From NCBI GenBank assembly GCA_052144935.1, contig JBKQPR010000370.1, positions 1 through 64,000 on the forward strand: DNA of 64,000 bases. The letters are read 5' to 3'. This DNA comes from JOPF133 sp052144935 (GTDB lineage: Bacteria; Acidobacteriota; Terriglobia; Bryobacterales; Bryobacteraceae). Positions 46,606 through 55,151 of the stretch are shown here, piece by piece. Numbering within the stretch: the stretch's first letter is position 1; every line of letters starts with the position of its first letter. Under the pieces are notes generated by a model. That model was not told where the DNA came from, made no database searches, and was given only the letters and a program-made list of their open reading frames with translations. The position numbers and the translations under genes are program-made.

Positions 46606-46635
46606 TTGACCTCCGCGAAGATCCGCTAAAATAAT
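46606..46635 (+). promoter_or_regulatory. Candidate promoter of bamA
   Basis: TTGACC (46606-46611) and AATAAT (46630-46635) with an 18-bp spacer; TAAAAT at 46627 is an alternative -10. The bamA ATG lies about 90 bp downstream. Confidence 0.45.
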
Positions 46636-46723
46636 GGCTTATCCCGTTTGTATCGGTCCAATTGAAACCGATTTTCCGGCACTATCGTCTTCGAGTGAGC
46701 GCACAGTGGAAAGGTATGGTCGC

Positions 46724-49700
46724 ATGAAGTTCTTCAGGCGTAGCCGCCTGGTCATCCTGTCGGTAGGACTCTCTACGCTCGGCCTTCTGCCGCTCGCGGC
46801 CCAGACTCCTCCGCCGCAGACGCCACCGGCGCAGCCCCAGCAGACTCCGCCGGCGCAAAATCCACCGGCGCAGCCGCAGTCCAAACAACAACAGCCGCCG
46901 CCGGCCCGGCCAGCCAATCCCTTCGAAACCGTTCCCCAGAACCAGCAGCAGCCGGGCCAGCCGCCACCCACGACCCCGCCCGCGGGACAGCAGACGCCCT
47001 TGCAGGCGCCCACCGCGCCCAACCAACCGGCCGCCCAGCCCGGGGGAGAGGTGATCGAAGCCATCGATTTCCAGGGCGCCCGCCGCGTCCCCCAAGACAC
47101 CCTCAAGGCGATCATCGCAGAGAGGGTGGGGGACATCTACAGCGTAGAGTCCGTGCGCCGCGATTTCAGTTTGCTGTGGAACCAGGGCCGCTTCGACGAT
47201 ATCCGCCTGGAAACCGAACAGGGAAAGACCGGCATCATCATCCACTGGGTCCTGGTCGAGCGGCGCGTGATCCGTTCCATCGATTATACGGGCATCCACT
47301 CGGTCACGGTCTCCGAAATTCTGGACCGCTTCAAGGAGCGCAAGGTCGGCCTCTCGGTGGAATCGCAATACGATCCCGACAAGGTGCAGCGCGCGGTGGT
47401 GGCGTTGAAGGAGTTTCTCTCCGAGCGCGGCCATCAGTACGCCACCGTCGAGCCGCGCATCGAGCAGATTCCGCCCTCCTCCCTGAAGGTCACTTTCAAC
47501 GTCAATGAAGGCCCCAAGGTGAAGGTGGGGAACATCGATATCCAGGGCAACAAGGCTGAAAACGCCCACTGGGTGATCGAGGCCATGAAGAACCTGCACC
47601 CCTATGGCGTGCCGCACTCGATCTTCTTCGAGAGCATCTTCTCCAAGACTTACGACCAGATGAAGCTCGAAGACGACAAGGAGCACATCCGCGAGGCCTA
47701 CCAGAACCGCGGATTCTTCGAAGTCAAGATCCTGGATGAAACCGTCAAGATCATGCCAAAGCCGGGAACCGGCTTTCGCCTGCCGCTGCTCCTGACGCGC
47801 GGCCCGGGCATCTACGCCGATATCGCCATTCCTCTGGAAGAGGGCCGCCAGTACCACCTGAACAACGCCAACTTTGTGGGTATCAAGCTGTTCCGCGTAC
47901 CCGCCGTGCTGCTGCCGTATTTCGGCATGAAGGCAGCTACGGCAACTTCGAAGGGCGACGTCTTCTCGCGCGAGAAGCTGACCAAGGGCCTGGAGAACCT
48001 GCGCAAGGTTTACGGCCAGTTCGGCTATATCGATTTCGTGCCCGAGCCGTCTTTCGACGTAATTCCCAACTCCGACAAGATCGATCTGACGATCACCGCC
48101 GACGAAGGTAAGCAGTTTTTCATCCGCCGCATCGATTTCTCGGGCAACACCACCACCCGCGACAAGGTCATCCGCCGCGAGATCCTGCTCGATGAAGGCG
48201 ACATGTACAACACCCAGTTATGGGATTACAGCATCCTGCGCCTCAATCAGCTCGGCTACTTCGAAATGCTCAAGAAGGAAGACGCCGCCGAGATCCGCCG
48301 CAACCCGCAGACCAACACCGTGGACATCACCCTCAAGGTCAAGGAGCGGGGCAAGAACTCCATTGGTTTGAACGGCGGCGTTTCGGGCATCGCCGGGACT
48401 TTCGTCGGCGCCAACTATTCCACCAATAACTTTCTCGGCCTGGGCGAGACTCTGTCCCTGGAATCCCAGCTCGGCACGCGTATGCGCAGCGTCAGCCTGG
48501 GCTTCACCGAGCCTTACTTCCTCGACCGGCCTTTACAACTCGGATTTGTGGTTTATCTGCGCCGCTTCGATTTCGACCAGGGCCGCGAAGCTTCCATTCT
48601 GGCGGGCCAAAACCTGATCCCTCTCTATAACTCGCTGGGAGCGCAGAACCTGCTCAATTATACCCAGGACAGCCACGGTTTCTCGGTTTCGGCCAGCTAT
48701 CCGCTGCGGCGCAGTTTCGCCCGCGTGGGCATTACTTATGGCTTCGACATCTCCGATGTGAAGACTCTCACCACCGCCGCCACGAATTACTTCCAGTACA
48801 TCGATTTCAGCGGGGTCTACGGTCCGAATGCGTTAAACGGCATCCATACCAGCCATATCACCGGGTCGTATACCTTTAACACCGTCAACCACCCCATTAA
48901 CCCCACCGGCGGCCATAGCATTTTCTTCTCGATGGATTTCGCCGGCAGTTTTCTGGGCGGCAACGTCAACACCCTCCGTCCCACCGTCGAGTATAAAGTC
49001 TTCAAGCCGTCGCCCTTGAACCATAAACACGTTCTGGCCCTCCGCGCCATGACCTCGCTGATTACCGGCTACGGCGGCAAGTACGTTCCACCCTTCTCGC
49101 GCACCTTCATGGGCGGCGAGATGGATGTCCGCGGGTTCGAGAACTGGGGCATCACGCCCGTGGCGTTCATCCCCACCAGCTCCACGGTCAACGTGTACAA
49201 CTCCGACGGTACACCGCGCACGCAAAAAGTGATCAGCGGCGGCGCCATCACTACCCAGAATGTGACGATGTCGATCCCCAGCTACCAGCTCATCACGCCC
49301 GGCGGCGACACGCACGCGCTGATTAACATGGAGTACCGCATTCCGATTCTCGGACCAATCACCCTGGCGCCGTTCGTCGACGCGGGTGTGGACCGCATCC
49401 TGCTTTCCAAGGACCTCAGCATGGACCCCACCCGGGTCTCCGATCTGAACTCCCAATTCCCGTCGGCCGGCTTCACCGGACGAGTACAAATTGCGCCCGG
49501 CACGCAGAAGCCGCGCGTCTCCACAGGCCTCGAATTGCAGGTGATGCTGCCGGTGGTCAACGCACCGTTCCGCGTGTATATGGCCTATAATCCCTCGACG
49601 GTCCGGGAGTATCTCCAGCCGCCGATCGTGGCCGACCGCGCCTTTTTCCCCAACGCCGCTACATTTAACAACGCCGTAGCGGCTTACGGGCAGTCTTATT

Positions 49701-49753
49701 CGTGGTTCGAGAAGCGGGATTTGTTCCGCTTCACTATCGGCAGGACCTTCTAA
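46724..49753 (+). CDS. bamA: Outer membrane protein assembly factor BamA
   Basis: The 1009-residue product begins at ATG 46724 (GGAAAGG upstream, signal peptide MKFFRRSRLVILSVGLSTLG); the ATG at 46634 lacks these. A Pro/Gln-rich linker of about 85 residues precedes POTRA domains starting VIEAIDFQGARRVPQDTLKA. Four further POTRA units follow. The barrel starts near residue 560 with SIGLNGGVSGIAGTFVGANY and includes GGEMDVRGFENWGITP (VRGF/Y motif). It ends with aromatic FRFTIGRTF, the usual last strand signal. It inserts outer-membrane proteins. Its neighbours are two OmpH/Skp chaperones, the normal context. The Pro/Gln linker is unusually long. Confidence 0.94.
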   Translation: MKFFRRSRLVILSVGLSTLGLLPLAAQTPPPQTPPAQPQQTPPAQNPPAQPQSKQQQPPPARPANPFETVPQNQQQPGQPPPTTPPAGQQTPLQAPTAPNQPAAQPGGEVIEAIDFQGARRVPQDTLKAIIAERVGDIYSVESVRRDFSLLWNQGRFDDIRLETEQGKTGIIIHWVLVERRVIRSIDYTGIHSVTVSEILDRFKERKVGLSVESQYDPDKVQRAVVALKEFLSERGHQYATVEPRIEQIPPSSLKVTFNVNEGPKVKVGNIDIQGNKAENAHWVIEAMKNLHPYGVPHSIFFESIFSKTYDQMKLEDDKEHIREAYQNRGFFEVKILDETVKIMPKPGTGFRLPLLLTRGPGIYADIAIPLEEGRQYHLNNANFVGIKLFRVPAVLLPYFGMKAATATSKGDVFSREKLTKGLENLRKVYGQFGYIDFVPEPSFDVIPNSDKIDLTITADEGKQFFIRRIDFSGNTTTRDKVIRREILLDEGDMYNTQLWDYSILRLNQLGYFEMLKKEDAAEIRRNPQTNTVDITLKVKERGKNSIGLNGGVSGIAGTFVGANYSTNNFLGLGETLSLESQLGTRMRSVSLGFTEPYFLDRPLQLGFVVYLRRFDFDQGREASILAGQNLIPLYNSLGAQNLLNYTQDSHGFSVSASYPLRRSFARVGITYGFDISDVKTLTTAATNYFQYIDFSGVYGPNALNGIHTSHITGSYTFNTVNHPINPTGGHSIFFSMDFAGSFLGGNVNTLRPTVEYKVFKPSPLNHKHVLALRAMTSLITGYGGKYVPPFSRTFMGGEMDVRGFENWGITPVAFIPTSSTVNVYNSDGTPRTQKVISGGAITTQNVTMSIPSYQLITPGGDTHALINMEYRIPILGPITLAPFVDAGVDRILLSKDLSMDPTRVSDLNSQFPSAGFTGRVQIAPGTQKPRVSTGLELQVMLPVVNAPFRVYMAYNPSTVREYLQPPIVADRAFFPNAATFNNAVAAYGQSYSWFEKRDLFRFTIGRTF

Positions 49754-49784
49754 GCATGCGGCATTACGGTACACGCCGCCACTG

Positions 49785-49840
49785 CTCCCTGACGGTCGCG
49801 GCTCTGTTCGGTGCCTTACGGAGCCGCGACCGTCAGGGAG
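49785..49840. terminator. Perfect 20-bp hairpin after bamA
   Basis: Arms CTCCCTGACGGTCGCGGCTC and its exact complement are separated by a 16-base loop (49805-49820). It is well placed as a bamA terminator, without a poly-T tail. Related half copies lie at 27383, 55058 and 63779, so it is also a repeat family. Confidence 0.7.
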
Positions 49841-50060
49841 TGCCCATGGGCCTGCGGCCCACCAAAGCGCCTGAAGACACGGGTGGGCGCTCTCGCAGAA
49901 TCGGTAACTTGGACCGCGTCTTCAAAGGAGTGCCTTATGGGCCGCGGCGGCCCACCAAAGAGAATGAAGACGCCAATTGCCGATTCAATGGAATCAATGG
50001 GTTGGACAGCGTCTTCAAGGGAGCGGTCCATGCGGAGTTGGGCCCACAAGGCGCCGGCCC
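49836..50060 (+). repeat. Tandem repeat with ribosome-site-like motifs before ompH
   Basis: Units of about 88 bp start AGGGAGTGCCCATGGGCCTG at 49836 and AAGGAGTGCCTTATGGGCCG at about 49926, with a partial third at 50013. Each holds GGCCCACCAAAG and GCGTCTTCAA. The open frame crossing them is in phase with the ompH gene, but the signal peptide start lies at 50104. Confidence 0.7.
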
Positions 50061-50103
50061 CGGAGGGCGCCCCTCCTGTTACCCTTCAGTTAGGAGTATT
50101 CGC

Positions 50104-50769
50104 TTGAAAAAGAATGTTTTTGCTTTAACCGCTTTGGCCTTGGGGGTTGCCGCGATGGCTTCCGCTCAAGCCGCCCAGGCCCCGGCCCCCGCGCCGCCGG
50201 CCGCTGCCGGCGTCACGGCTCCGGCTCCGACCGTGGCAACCGGCGTGCCCAGCAAGGTGGCGATCATTCAGTTGCAGCAAGCCATGCTGAAAACCCAGGA
50301 TGGCCAGAAGGCCTCCGCCGACATGCAGGCCAAGTTCGGCCCGCGCCGCCAGGTTCTGGAAAAGCAGCAGACGGATCTCAAGGCGATGCAGGATCAGCTC
50401 AGCAAGGGGGCCGCTACCATGAGCGACGCCGCCAAACAGAAGATGGCCTCCGACATCGCCAGCGGCCAGAAGAAGCTGCAACGCGACGGCGAGGATTTCG
50501 ACGCCGAGGTGCAGAGCTACGAAAACGGCCTCCAGCAGGGACTGCTCACCAGGCTGGTTGACGTGATCGCCAAGTACGCCACCCAGAATGGGTATGCCAT
50601 GGTGGTGGATGTGAGCAGCCAGCAGAGTCCGCTGATCTGGGCCGACCAAGCCTACGTCATCACCGACGCTATCGTGAAGCTCTACGACGAGGTCCACCCG
50701 GGTGCGGCTCCGGCTGCCGCGGCGCCCGCCGTCAAGCCGCCCGTGCTGCCTCCCGTCAAGAAACAGTAA
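50104..50769 (+). CDS. OmpH/Skp-family periplasmic chaperone, copy 1
   Basis: The 221-residue product has a TTG start at 50104, with AGGAG about 7 bases upstream, and a signal peptide (MKKNVFALTALALGVAAMAS). The OmpH/Skp core is alpha-helical with coiled coil: KVAIIQLQQAMLKTQDGQKA, KFGPRRQVLEKQQTDLKAMQ, then AQNGYAMVVDVSSQQSPLIW-like residues near the end (TQNGYAMVVDVSSQQSPLIW). A Pro/Ala-rich tail follows. These proteins carry outer-membrane proteins to BamA, whose gene is upstream. It is paired with a second OmpH gene 60 bp downstream. Confidence 0.88.
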   Translation: MKKNVFALTALALGVAAMASAQAAQAPAPAPPAAAGVTAPAPTVATGVPSKVAIIQLQQAMLKTQDGQKASADMQAKFGPRRQVLEKQQTDLKAMQDQLSKGAATMSDAAKQKMASDIASGQKKLQRDGEDFDAEVQSYENGLQQGLLTRLVDVIAKYATQNGYAMVVDVSSQQSPLIWADQAYVITDAIVKLYDEVHPGAAPAAAAPAVKPPVLPPVKKQ

Positions 50770-50828
50770 GCGTCCCTGCGCAGGCCCCGTCCCGCGGTAT
50801 GGTAGTATTTCACACTTAGGAGTTTCCG

Positions 50829-51461
50829 TTGAAGATTACACAGGTTTTTGTCCCCGCCATGGTGATGGGAATGGCCGCACTGGCAGCCGCCCAGGGCGCC
50901 GCGCCTCCCAAGCCGGCCACGATCCATATTCAGAAGGCCATCCTCAGCACGAAGGATGGCGAGAAGGCTTCGATCGATCTGCAGACCAAGTTTGCCCCCC
51001 GCCGCGCCGCCCTCGAGAAGAAACAGGCCGAAATCTCCGCCAAGCAGGACCAGTTGAAGAAGGGCGCCGCCACCATGAGCCAGGAAGCCAGGGACCGGCT
51101 GGCCCGCGAAATCGATGTGGATCAGAAGTCCTTCCAGCGCGACACCGAAGATTTCGACGCCGACATCCAGGCGGAAGAGGGCAAGATCATGAACGAGCTG
51201 GGCGGTCGCCTGATGGAAGTGCTCGGCAAGTATGCCACTCAGAACGGCCTCTCGCTGGTGATGGATACCAGCAACCCGCAATCGCCGTTGGTCTGGGCGG
51301 ACCCCACGATCGACGTCACCAGCGATATTGTGAAGCTTTACGATTTGGCGCATCCGGTTGCCGCGGCGGCGCCCGCGCCCGCGCCGGCGCCGAAGACTCC
51401 GCCCCCCGCGGCGGCGCCGAAGACCCCGCCCCCCGCGGCGCCGGTTACCAAAAAGCAGTAG
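50829..51461 (+). CDS. OmpH/Skp-family periplasmic chaperone, copy 2
   Basis: The 210-residue product starts at TTG 50829 behind TTAGGAG, as in copy 1. A signal peptide (MKITQVFVPAMVMGMAALAA) and the OmpH core (TIHIQKAILSTKDGEKASID, KFAPRRAALEKKQAEISAKQ, TQNGLSLVMDTSNPQSPLVW) are clear. The Pro-rich tail (KTPPPAAAPKTPPPAA) is a short tandem repeat. It is a diverged paralogue of copy 1 and probably shares its chaperone role. Short -10-like motifs lie before it but no strong promoter. Confidence 0.88.
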   Translation: MKITQVFVPAMVMGMAALAAAQGAAPPKPATIHIQKAILSTKDGEKASIDLQTKFAPRRAALEKKQAEISAKQDQLKKGAATMSQEARDRLAREIDVDQKSFQRDTEDFDADIQAEEGKIMNELGGRLMEVLGKYATQNGLSLVMDTSNPQSPLVWADPTIDVTSDIVKLYDLAHPVAAAAPAPAPAPKTPPPAAAPKTPPPAAPVTKKQ

Positions 51462-51688
51462 CTGGCACGCCGGCGGGACCGGAGCGTACCTCCGCCTGGG
51501 CCCCCTCGCGGTCTCCCTCGGGGCGCTCGCATGGACTGAGCGGTCCCTCCTCCGGAATTGGCGCACTAATCCGTCGAAACCGGGCAGCGGTTCGATGAGT
51601 TGTGGCAGCCCATCCGGTCCCTCACGGCCTGCGCCTTCTCACCGGCCCAACTCACCCCCTCGCCCCCTCGCCCCCCTCGCTAGGGCTA

Positions 51689-51718
51689 GCGACACAGCGC
51701 TCCCGGCGGAGGTACAAT
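51689..51718 (+). promoter_or_regulatory. Promoter of the first Gly/Tyr-rich gene
   Basis: GCGACA (51689-51694), an 18-bp spacer and TACAAT (51713-51718). The same spacing and both boxes occur before the paralogue at 52571-52600, although the spacers differ, which supports the call. Confidence 0.6.
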
Positions 51719-51736
51719 GCGGTCAGGGGAAGACCA

Positions 51737-52435
51737 ATGAGACACTTCGGCGGTTTCGGTCTCGCGTTGTTTTGTGCGGCGGGACTCTTCGGGCAGTCCT
51801 CCGGTGGCGGTGTTGTGAGTCGTTCGCCGGTCGTGTCGAGCGGCTTCGGCCAAGTGGTCTCACCGGCCAGACGCTCCATACCGGGTTTGCAGGGAACCGG
51901 CAACCCGCGTGCGACTCCCAATGCCGTGGTCTACGCCTATCCCGTGTATGTAGGGGGCTACGGCTACCTCGGAAGCAACGGCTACGCGCCCGGCGCGGAC
52001 GCCTACGGCCAGGACGCCTACGGCCAGGATACCTCCGCGCAGCAGCCACCGCAGCAGCCCAACGTGACGGTGGTCTATCCCCCGCAGCAGACCACGGTCA
52101 TTATTAACCAGTATCCCTCGGCCGATGGCGGCCCAGCCATCAGCGTGCAGCAGGGGCCCCCCGCGGTCTATGGCCCTCCGCCCCCGCGCCGGCCGGCTGC
52201 CGACGACGCCCAATCCACCACCGGCGATGGGCCGCGTTACCTGATCGCTTTCAAGGACCACACCATCTACTCGGCGCTGGCTTATTGGGTGGATGGCGAT
52301 ACCCTGCACTACTTCACCGCCGGCAACACCCACAATCAGGTGTCCCTGGCGCTGGTGGACCGCGACCTCACCGCGCGGCTGAACCAGGAATCCGGCGTCG
52401 ATCTGAAGCTGCCGCCGGCGGCTTCCGCCAAGTAG
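51737..52435 (+). CDS. Secreted Gly/Tyr/Pro-rich protein, copy 1
   Basis: The 232-residue product begins at ATG 51737 after CAGGGGAAG, with a signal peptide (MRHFGGFGLALFCAAGLFGQ). A low-complexity Tyr/Gly/Pro/Gln middle (YAYPVYVGGYGYLGSNGYAP) precedes a conserved C-terminal unit of about 60 residues (YLIAFKDHTIYSALAYWVDG, DTLHYFTAGNTHNQVSLALV). That unit is nearly the same in the neighbouring gene, so it is probably a real domain. I do not recognise it; function is unknown. Confidence 0.75.
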   Translation: MRHFGGFGLALFCAAGLFGQSSGGGVVSRSPVVSSGFGQVVSPARRSIPGLQGTGNPRATPNAVVYAYPVYVGGYGYLGSNGYAPGADAYGQDAYGQDTSAQQPPQQPNVTVVYPPQQTTVIINQYPSADGGPAISVQQGPPAVYGPPPPRRPAADDAQSTTGDGPRYLIAFKDHTIYSALAYWVDGDTLHYFTAGNTHNQVSLALVDRDLTARLNQESGVDLKLPPAASAK

Positions 52436-52570
52436 CGCGCGGGACGACGGGTACTCGCATCCGAAGGCGCCCGGCGGCGGTGTCCACAGGCCTAAGCGTT
52501 CGTGCTCTCCACTATAGAGCATGGGCGCGGTGGCCCACCTGGCCCACCTCACTGCACCTCACAAGAGCTA

Positions 52571-52600
52571 GCGACATGCCGCAGGTTGTGGAGGTACAAT
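52571..52600 (+). promoter_or_regulatory. Promoter of the second Gly/Tyr-rich gene
   Basis: GCGACA (52571-52576), 18-bp spacer and TACAAT (52595-52600). It is followed by GCGGTCAGGAGAAGACCAAT, as in copy 1, so the upstream regions share ancestry. Confidence 0.6.
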
Positions 52601-52618
52601 GCGGTCAGGAGAAGACCA

Positions 52619-53275
52619 ATGAGACTCCTCAGCGGTTTCGGTCTCGCGTTGATTACGGCGGTCGGGCTCTTCGGGCAGGCGCACGGCGGTGGGCATCGCG
52701 GCGGCAGTTTCTCCCATGGCGGCGGCCCTTACCGAGGAATAGGCTATGGCTACAGCAGCGTCGGCGTGTATCCCAGCTCCGTGGGCTACGCCTATCCTGT
52801 GTATGTAGGGAGCTACGGCTACGGCTACGACTCCTCCGGATATGGCTACGCGCCAACCGGCGCGGACGCCTATGGCCAGCCGGCCCCCATGCAACAGCAG
52901 CCCAACGTGACGGTGGTCTACCCGCCAACGCCGGTGCCGGTGATTATCCAGTTTCCCCCGCCCGATGGCGGTTCACCGGCCATGGGCATGCAACAGGGGC
53001 CACCCACGGGCTATGGCCCTCCGCTCCCGCGGCGGCCGACGGCCGACGACGCCGCATCCGCCAGTGATGCGCCGCATTACCTGATCGCTTTCAAGGACCA
53101 CAATATCTACTCGGCGCTGGCTTATTGGGTGGATGGCGATACCCTGCACTACTTCACCAACGGCAACACGCACAATCAGGTTTCACTTACGCTGGTAGAC
53201 CGCGACCTAACCGAACGGCTGAACCAAGGCACCGGCCTTGAAGTGAAGCTGCCGCCCGCGGCCCCCGCCAAGTAG
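52619..53275 (+). CDS. Secreted Gly/Tyr/Pro-rich protein, copy 2
   Basis: The 218-residue product begins at ATG 52619 after CAGGAGAAG, with the signal peptide MRLLSGFGLALITAVGLFGQ. A Gly/His-rich stretch (HGGGHRGGSFSHGGGPYRG) replaces part of the copy 1 middle. The C-terminal unit (YLIAFKDHNIYSALAYWVDG, DTLHYFTNGNTHNQVSLTLV) is nearly identical to copy 1. The genes form a tandem duplication with duplicated promoters. The low-complexity middles differ more than the ends. No function is recognised. Confidence 0.75.
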   Translation: MRLLSGFGLALITAVGLFGQAHGGGHRGGSFSHGGGPYRGIGYGYSSVGVYPSSVGYAYPVYVGSYGYGYDSSGYGYAPTGADAYGQPAPMQQQPNVTVVYPPTPVPVIIQFPPPDGGSPAMGMQQGPPTGYGPPLPRRPTADDAASASDAPHYLIAFKDHNIYSALAYWVDGDTLHYFTNGNTHNQVSLTLVDRDLTERLNQGTGLEVKLPPAAPAK

Positions 53276-53290
53276 CACGACCAGTATCGG

Positions 53291-55027
53291 CTACTCCCAT
53301 TCGATGGTTCCCGGCGGCTTGTGGGTCAAGTCGTAGAACACGCCCGCCACATCCTTGATGGCCATCAGTTCCGCGCAGATTCGCTCGCGCAGCGCCTGGT
53401 CCATGGGCACCGATTGGGCGGTCATCCCATCCACCGAATCGACCGGCCGCAGGACCACCGATTCGGGCGCGCCGGCGGTTCCCAGCGGGATCAGGATCAC
53501 CGGAAACTGCCACACCTGCCGGTCGTAACCACTCTCGTGGGAGAGGCGCCGCACCAGCGCGTCCGCGTGCCGCAGGAGCGCCAGGCGGGGCGGTGTAATC
53601 GCGCAGGACCGCACCCGCATCTCCGCCAGCGGCGCCCGCAGCGACACGGGGGCCACGACGCGGTTCACGCCGCGCAGACGGTTTACCAGTTCGGTGGCGC
53701 GGTCCCAATCGGGAGCATCGAGGGCCAGCACGGCGGCGTAGCTGCGCGCATCGCCTTGCACGCCCACCGTACTCACCGGCAGGATCCAACCATCCACGGT
53801 AGCGCGCACGGGCGCGTCGAATTCCGAGCACAGGCAGCGGATGGCCAGGCCCGGACCGGGGAAGGGGTGGCGCTCCAGCAACTCCTCGGGCAGTCCCAGT
53901 TGGCGGCCCACCTCGCGCACTTCGTCCTTGTAGAGCGATTTCAGCGGCTCCACAATGCGCCCGGATTCGATCAGCGTCTGAATCCCCGCCACGCGGTTGT
54001 GATGGGTCTTGATGACGGAAGCTTTGGCGGCGCCGCCCGATTCGATGGTGTCGGGATAGATGGTGCCCTGACCCAGAATCCATTGCTCGTCCAGCAGGCG
54101 GCGCGACTCGATCACCCGCTCCTCGACGCGCACGAATTCCTCACCGATGATATGGCGCTTCCGCTCGGGATCGGTCACGCTGTCGAGCGCGGCGAGAAAC
54201 TGCCCGGCGGCTTCCTCCACCGCCACGTCCTCCATCCGCCGGACGAAATCGGTTTCGCCTTCGCGCATCAGGCCCGTATCCACGTAGACGCCGCGGACGC
54301 GTCCGGGGCCCAAAGCGCGCTTGGCGAGCGCAAACGCCACCGTGGAATCCACGCCTCCCGAGACGAAGAAGAACACGTTGCGGCCGCCCACCGACTGGCG
54401 GATTTCCCGCTCGATCTGCGCCACGCGCCCGCGCGGGTCCCAGTCCTGGCGGCAGTGGCACACGCGGAACACGAAGTTGGAAAGGTAATCCCGGCCGCGC
54501 GCCGTGTGAACCACCTCGGGGTGAAACTGGACCGCGTAGAGGCGCCGCGCGGGCGCCGCCATGGCCGCCACGCCGCAGGTGGCCGTGCGCCCGACAAGCT
54601 GGAAACCCTCCGGCAGAGCGCCCACCACGTCGCGATGGTTCATCCAGATCTGCTGGCGGCCTTCGAGACCGGCGAACAGGGGATCATCGGATGCCGCCAG
54701 GTCGAGCACGGCCATGCCATATTCGCCCTTTTCACCGCGCTCGACTTCGCCGCCCAGCAGGTGCGCCATGACTTGCTGGCCGTAGCAGATCCCCAGGACG
54801 GCCTGCCCGCGCGAGAAGATGTGGGGATCCACGGTGGGACTGCCGGGGTCGTAGACGCTGCTCGGCCCGCCCGAGATGATCAGGCCGCGGGCGCCCGCCA
54901 GTTCCTCGGCGGGAGTCTCACTGGCGCGCACCTCGGCATACACGCCGAGGTCACGGACCTTGCGGGCGATCAAGTGGCAGTACTGTCCGCCAGCGTCCAA
55001 AACGACGATCTGAGCTGTAGGGTTCAA
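53291..55027 (-). CDS. guaA: GMP synthase (glutamine-hydrolysing)
   Basis: The product is 578 residues from TTG 55027, with no clear ribosome site; a later start is possible. The class I amidotransferase domain has GICYGQQVMAHLLGG (catalytic Cys), FHPEVVHT and LIISGGPSSVYD. The ATP-pyrophosphatase domain has FFVSGGVDSTVAFALA (PP-loop), and the C-terminal dimerisation domain ends KPPGTIEWE. It converts XMP to GMP. Its length is above the E. coli 525 residues, because of an insertion near residues 430-510. Neighbours are unrelated. Confidence 0.94.
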   Translation of the reverse strand: MNPTAQIVVLDAGGQYCHLIARKVRDLGVYAEVRASETPAEELAGARGLIISGGPSSVYDPGSPTVDPHIFSRGQAVLGICYGQQVMAHLLGGEVERGEKGEYGMAVLDLAASDDPLFAGLEGRQQIWMNHRDVVGALPEGFQLVGRTATCGVAAMAAPARRLYAVQFHPEVVHTARGRDYLSNFVFRVCHCRQDWDPRGRVAQIEREIRQSVGGRNVFFFVSGGVDSTVAFALAKRALGPGRVRGVYVDTGLMREGETDFVRRMEDVAVEEAAGQFLAALDSVTDPERKRHIIGEEFVRVEERVIESRRLLDEQWILGQGTIYPDTIESGGAAKASVIKTHHNRVAGIQTLIESGRIVEPLKSLYKDEVREVGRQLGLPEELLERHPFPGPGLAIRCLCSEFDAPVRATVDGWILPVSTVGVQGDARSYAAVLALDAPDWDRATELVNRLRGVNRVVAPVSLRAPLAEMRVRSCAITPPRLALLRHADALVRRLSHESGYDRQVWQFPVILIPLGTAGAPESVVLRPVDSVDGMTAQSVPMDQALRERICAELMAIKDVAGVFYDLTHKPPGTIEWE

Positions 55028-55151
55028 ATAGCGATGGTAGCAAACGGGAACCAGGCCGCTCCCTGTGGTCGCGGCCCAGAAAGAACTTCTCACCAACGCG
55101 TCGCAATGTGTCGGAGCCGGGCCCAGAGGGCACCCCACAGGGAGCGGTGCT

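Noticed and set aside
49702..50103. In-phase extension of ompH back into bamA
   Set aside because: It passes through tandem repeats and a hairpin; the signal peptide and AGGAG define the TTG at 50104.
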